A stretch of DNA of 41,571 nucleotides from contig AUXH01000097.1 in assembly GCA_000482145.1 (NCBI GenBank), positions 1 to 41,571 on the forward strand, given 5' to 3'. Below, in pieces: positions 40,781-41,571 of the stretch (position 1 is its first letter; each line of letters begins with the position of its first letter). Source of the stretch: Strigomonas culicis. Lineage: Eukaryota > Euglenozoa > Kinetoplastea > Trypanosomatida > Trypanosomatidae. The notes under the pieces were generated by a model. The model was given only the letters and a program-made list of their open reading frames with translations, was not told the DNA's origin and did no database searches. A program made the translations under genes and the position numbers.

Positions 40781-40897
40781 TATTTATTATTGTTATTATT
40801 ATGATTATTATTAATATCTTTGCGGTTTCATCTCCAGTTGCTTTTTTGCATGAACGGACAGAATCCCAACGGATAATAATGATAATAATAATAATAT
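40781..40897. repeat. TTA/AAT repeat arms forming an imperfect inverted repeat
   Basis: TTATT-type units at 40781-40815 and ATAAT-type units at 40873-40897 are largely complementary and lie in the predicted eL22 3' UTR. They could pair into an AU-rich stem of about 20 bp with a loop of about 60 nt. Confidence 0.6.
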
Positions 40898-41142
40898 GGA
40901 AAGAGCAGCAAAACAAAACAGTTATGTTACCTTAATCTTATTGTTTTTCCCTTTTTTGTTATTTTGTATCAAAGAAAAAAAAAGTGAATGAGCGCTTATC
41001 CGCAAACAGTAAAGAAGAGACGTGAAACGTGAAACGCACCCCAGACATCCTTGGCATGGCGGTTTGCTTTTTTCCATCTAGTTGGAACATAGCTCCACTC
41101 TTTTTTTTCTCTCTGATTATCTTGTCTCTCCTGTATACAATT

Positions 41143-41162
41143 CCACTTTTTTTTTTATCTAG
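41143..41162 (+). promoter_or_regulatory. Putative spliced-leader acceptor of the last, partial gene
   Basis: A T-rich tract ends in CTAG with AG at 41161-41162; a second AG is at 41179-41180. The first ATG downstream is 41183. Confidence 0.6.
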
Positions 41163-41182
41163 TCTTGGTATACCGCTTAGAT

Positions 41183-41571
41183 ATGCTTCAGCTGATTGAC
41201 TACACGGTGAACAAAGGCCCCAGCAACGTGCTGGTGCCGGAGGAGGGCGACTTCAAGGCCCAAAAGGTGCTCATCATCAACACCCGCAGCTACCACTCGG
41301 ACCTGCTCGATCACGAGCGCACCAATCGGGCGCGGGACCAAAAGGTGGAGGGGTCCGGGGAGGTGTCGACGGGCCCGCAGCTGCTCCAGGAGAACCGCCG
41401 TAGCAAGGCGGAGCGCGCGGTTCGCGCGGTGAAGCGGGAGCAGCAGGCGCCCGTGCAGGCCGCGGGGGGCAGTGGTGGGCGGACGAACTCTGTGCCGATA
41501 GTGGACAACGAGGACATCAGCGCGTGCAACACGTTTCTAGAGATCATACGGCAGAACGATGACCTATGGAA
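41183..41571 (+). CDS. 5' part of a gene of unknown function, cut by the window end
   Basis: An open frame begins with the ATG at 41183 and runs without a stop to the last base, giving 129 complete codons. It begins MLQLIDYTVNKGPSNVLVP and has the high-GC third positions of the genes around it. Residues 1-45 look folded (VLIINTRSYHSDLL). About 46-105 is charged and probably disordered. The segment DNEDISACNTFLEIIRQNDD near the end looks ordered again. It sits just after a good pyrimidine tract and acceptor, with 20 nt or fewer of leader. No family is recognised from this fragment, and the real length is unknown. Confidence 0.8.
   Translation, partial: MLQLIDYTVNKGPSNVLVPEEGDFKAQKVLIINTRSYHSDLLDHERTNRARDQKVEGSGEVSTGPQLLQENRRSKAERAVRAVKREQQAPVQAAGGSGGRTNSVPIVDNEDISACNTFLEIIRQNDDLW

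Larger units (their letters stand above)
40756..41182. other. Intergenic region after eL22
   Basis: AT-rich, with TTA-type repeats on one side and AAT-type repeats on the other in the eL22 3' UTR, then T runs leading to the acceptor of the last gene. No gene was recognised. Confidence 0.65.

Overview
The window reads as a stretch of nuclear chromosome from a trypanosomatid (kinetoplastid) protist. All 14 supported genes lie on the + strand. None shows a cis intron. Coding regions are very rich in G and C, above all at third codon positions, while the gaps are AT-rich and full of T, CT, TA and TTA runs. Most start codons are preceded by a pyrimidine tract and an AG, the layout expected of spliced-leader trans-splicing in a polycistronic unit. 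No promoter, tRNA, rRNA, mobile element or CRISPR array was seen. The genus cannot be fixed from the sequence alone.

Layout, left to right. 501-2108 is a SET-domain methyltransferase of the SETD3/SETD6/Rubisco-LSMT type. 2571-8936 and 9800-13972 are two neighbouring, clearly paralogous giants (2121 and 1390 aa) made of about nine and five C2-like modules joined by a recurring helical linker. 15069-16145 is a basic, disordered protein of unknown role. 17279-19064 is a gene of unknown function that is readable only if one frame change near 17940-17963 is accepted. 20108-21355 is the 26S proteasome ATPase RPT6, followed at 22289-29284 by a UFD4/TRIP12-type HECT ubiquitin ligase. 29858-31330 is an alternative-oxidase-fold protein that has lost most of its di-iron ligands. 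32010-34466 is a gamma-tubulin complex protein, most like GCP2. 34961-35503 is an ARL8-like small GTPase. 35809-38610 is a DDX24/Mak5-type DEAD-box helicase. 39110-39634 is a small, probably mitochondrial coiled-coil protein. 40369-40755 is ribosomal protein eL22, and 41183 onward is the 5' part of a further gene that runs off the window.

In trypanosomatids neighbours in a transcription unit need not share a function, so most of this is an ordinary mix of housekeeping genes. Three things stand out. The first is the multi-C2 pair, with an apparently unnamed C2-plus-linker repeat and a shared C-terminal cap. The second is the AOX-fold protein, in which four of the six expected metal ligands and the catalytic tyrosine are replaced, suggesting a non-enzymatic mitochondrial role. 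The third is the adjacency of RPT6 and a UFD4-type ligase, whose yeast counterparts are reported to bind each other.
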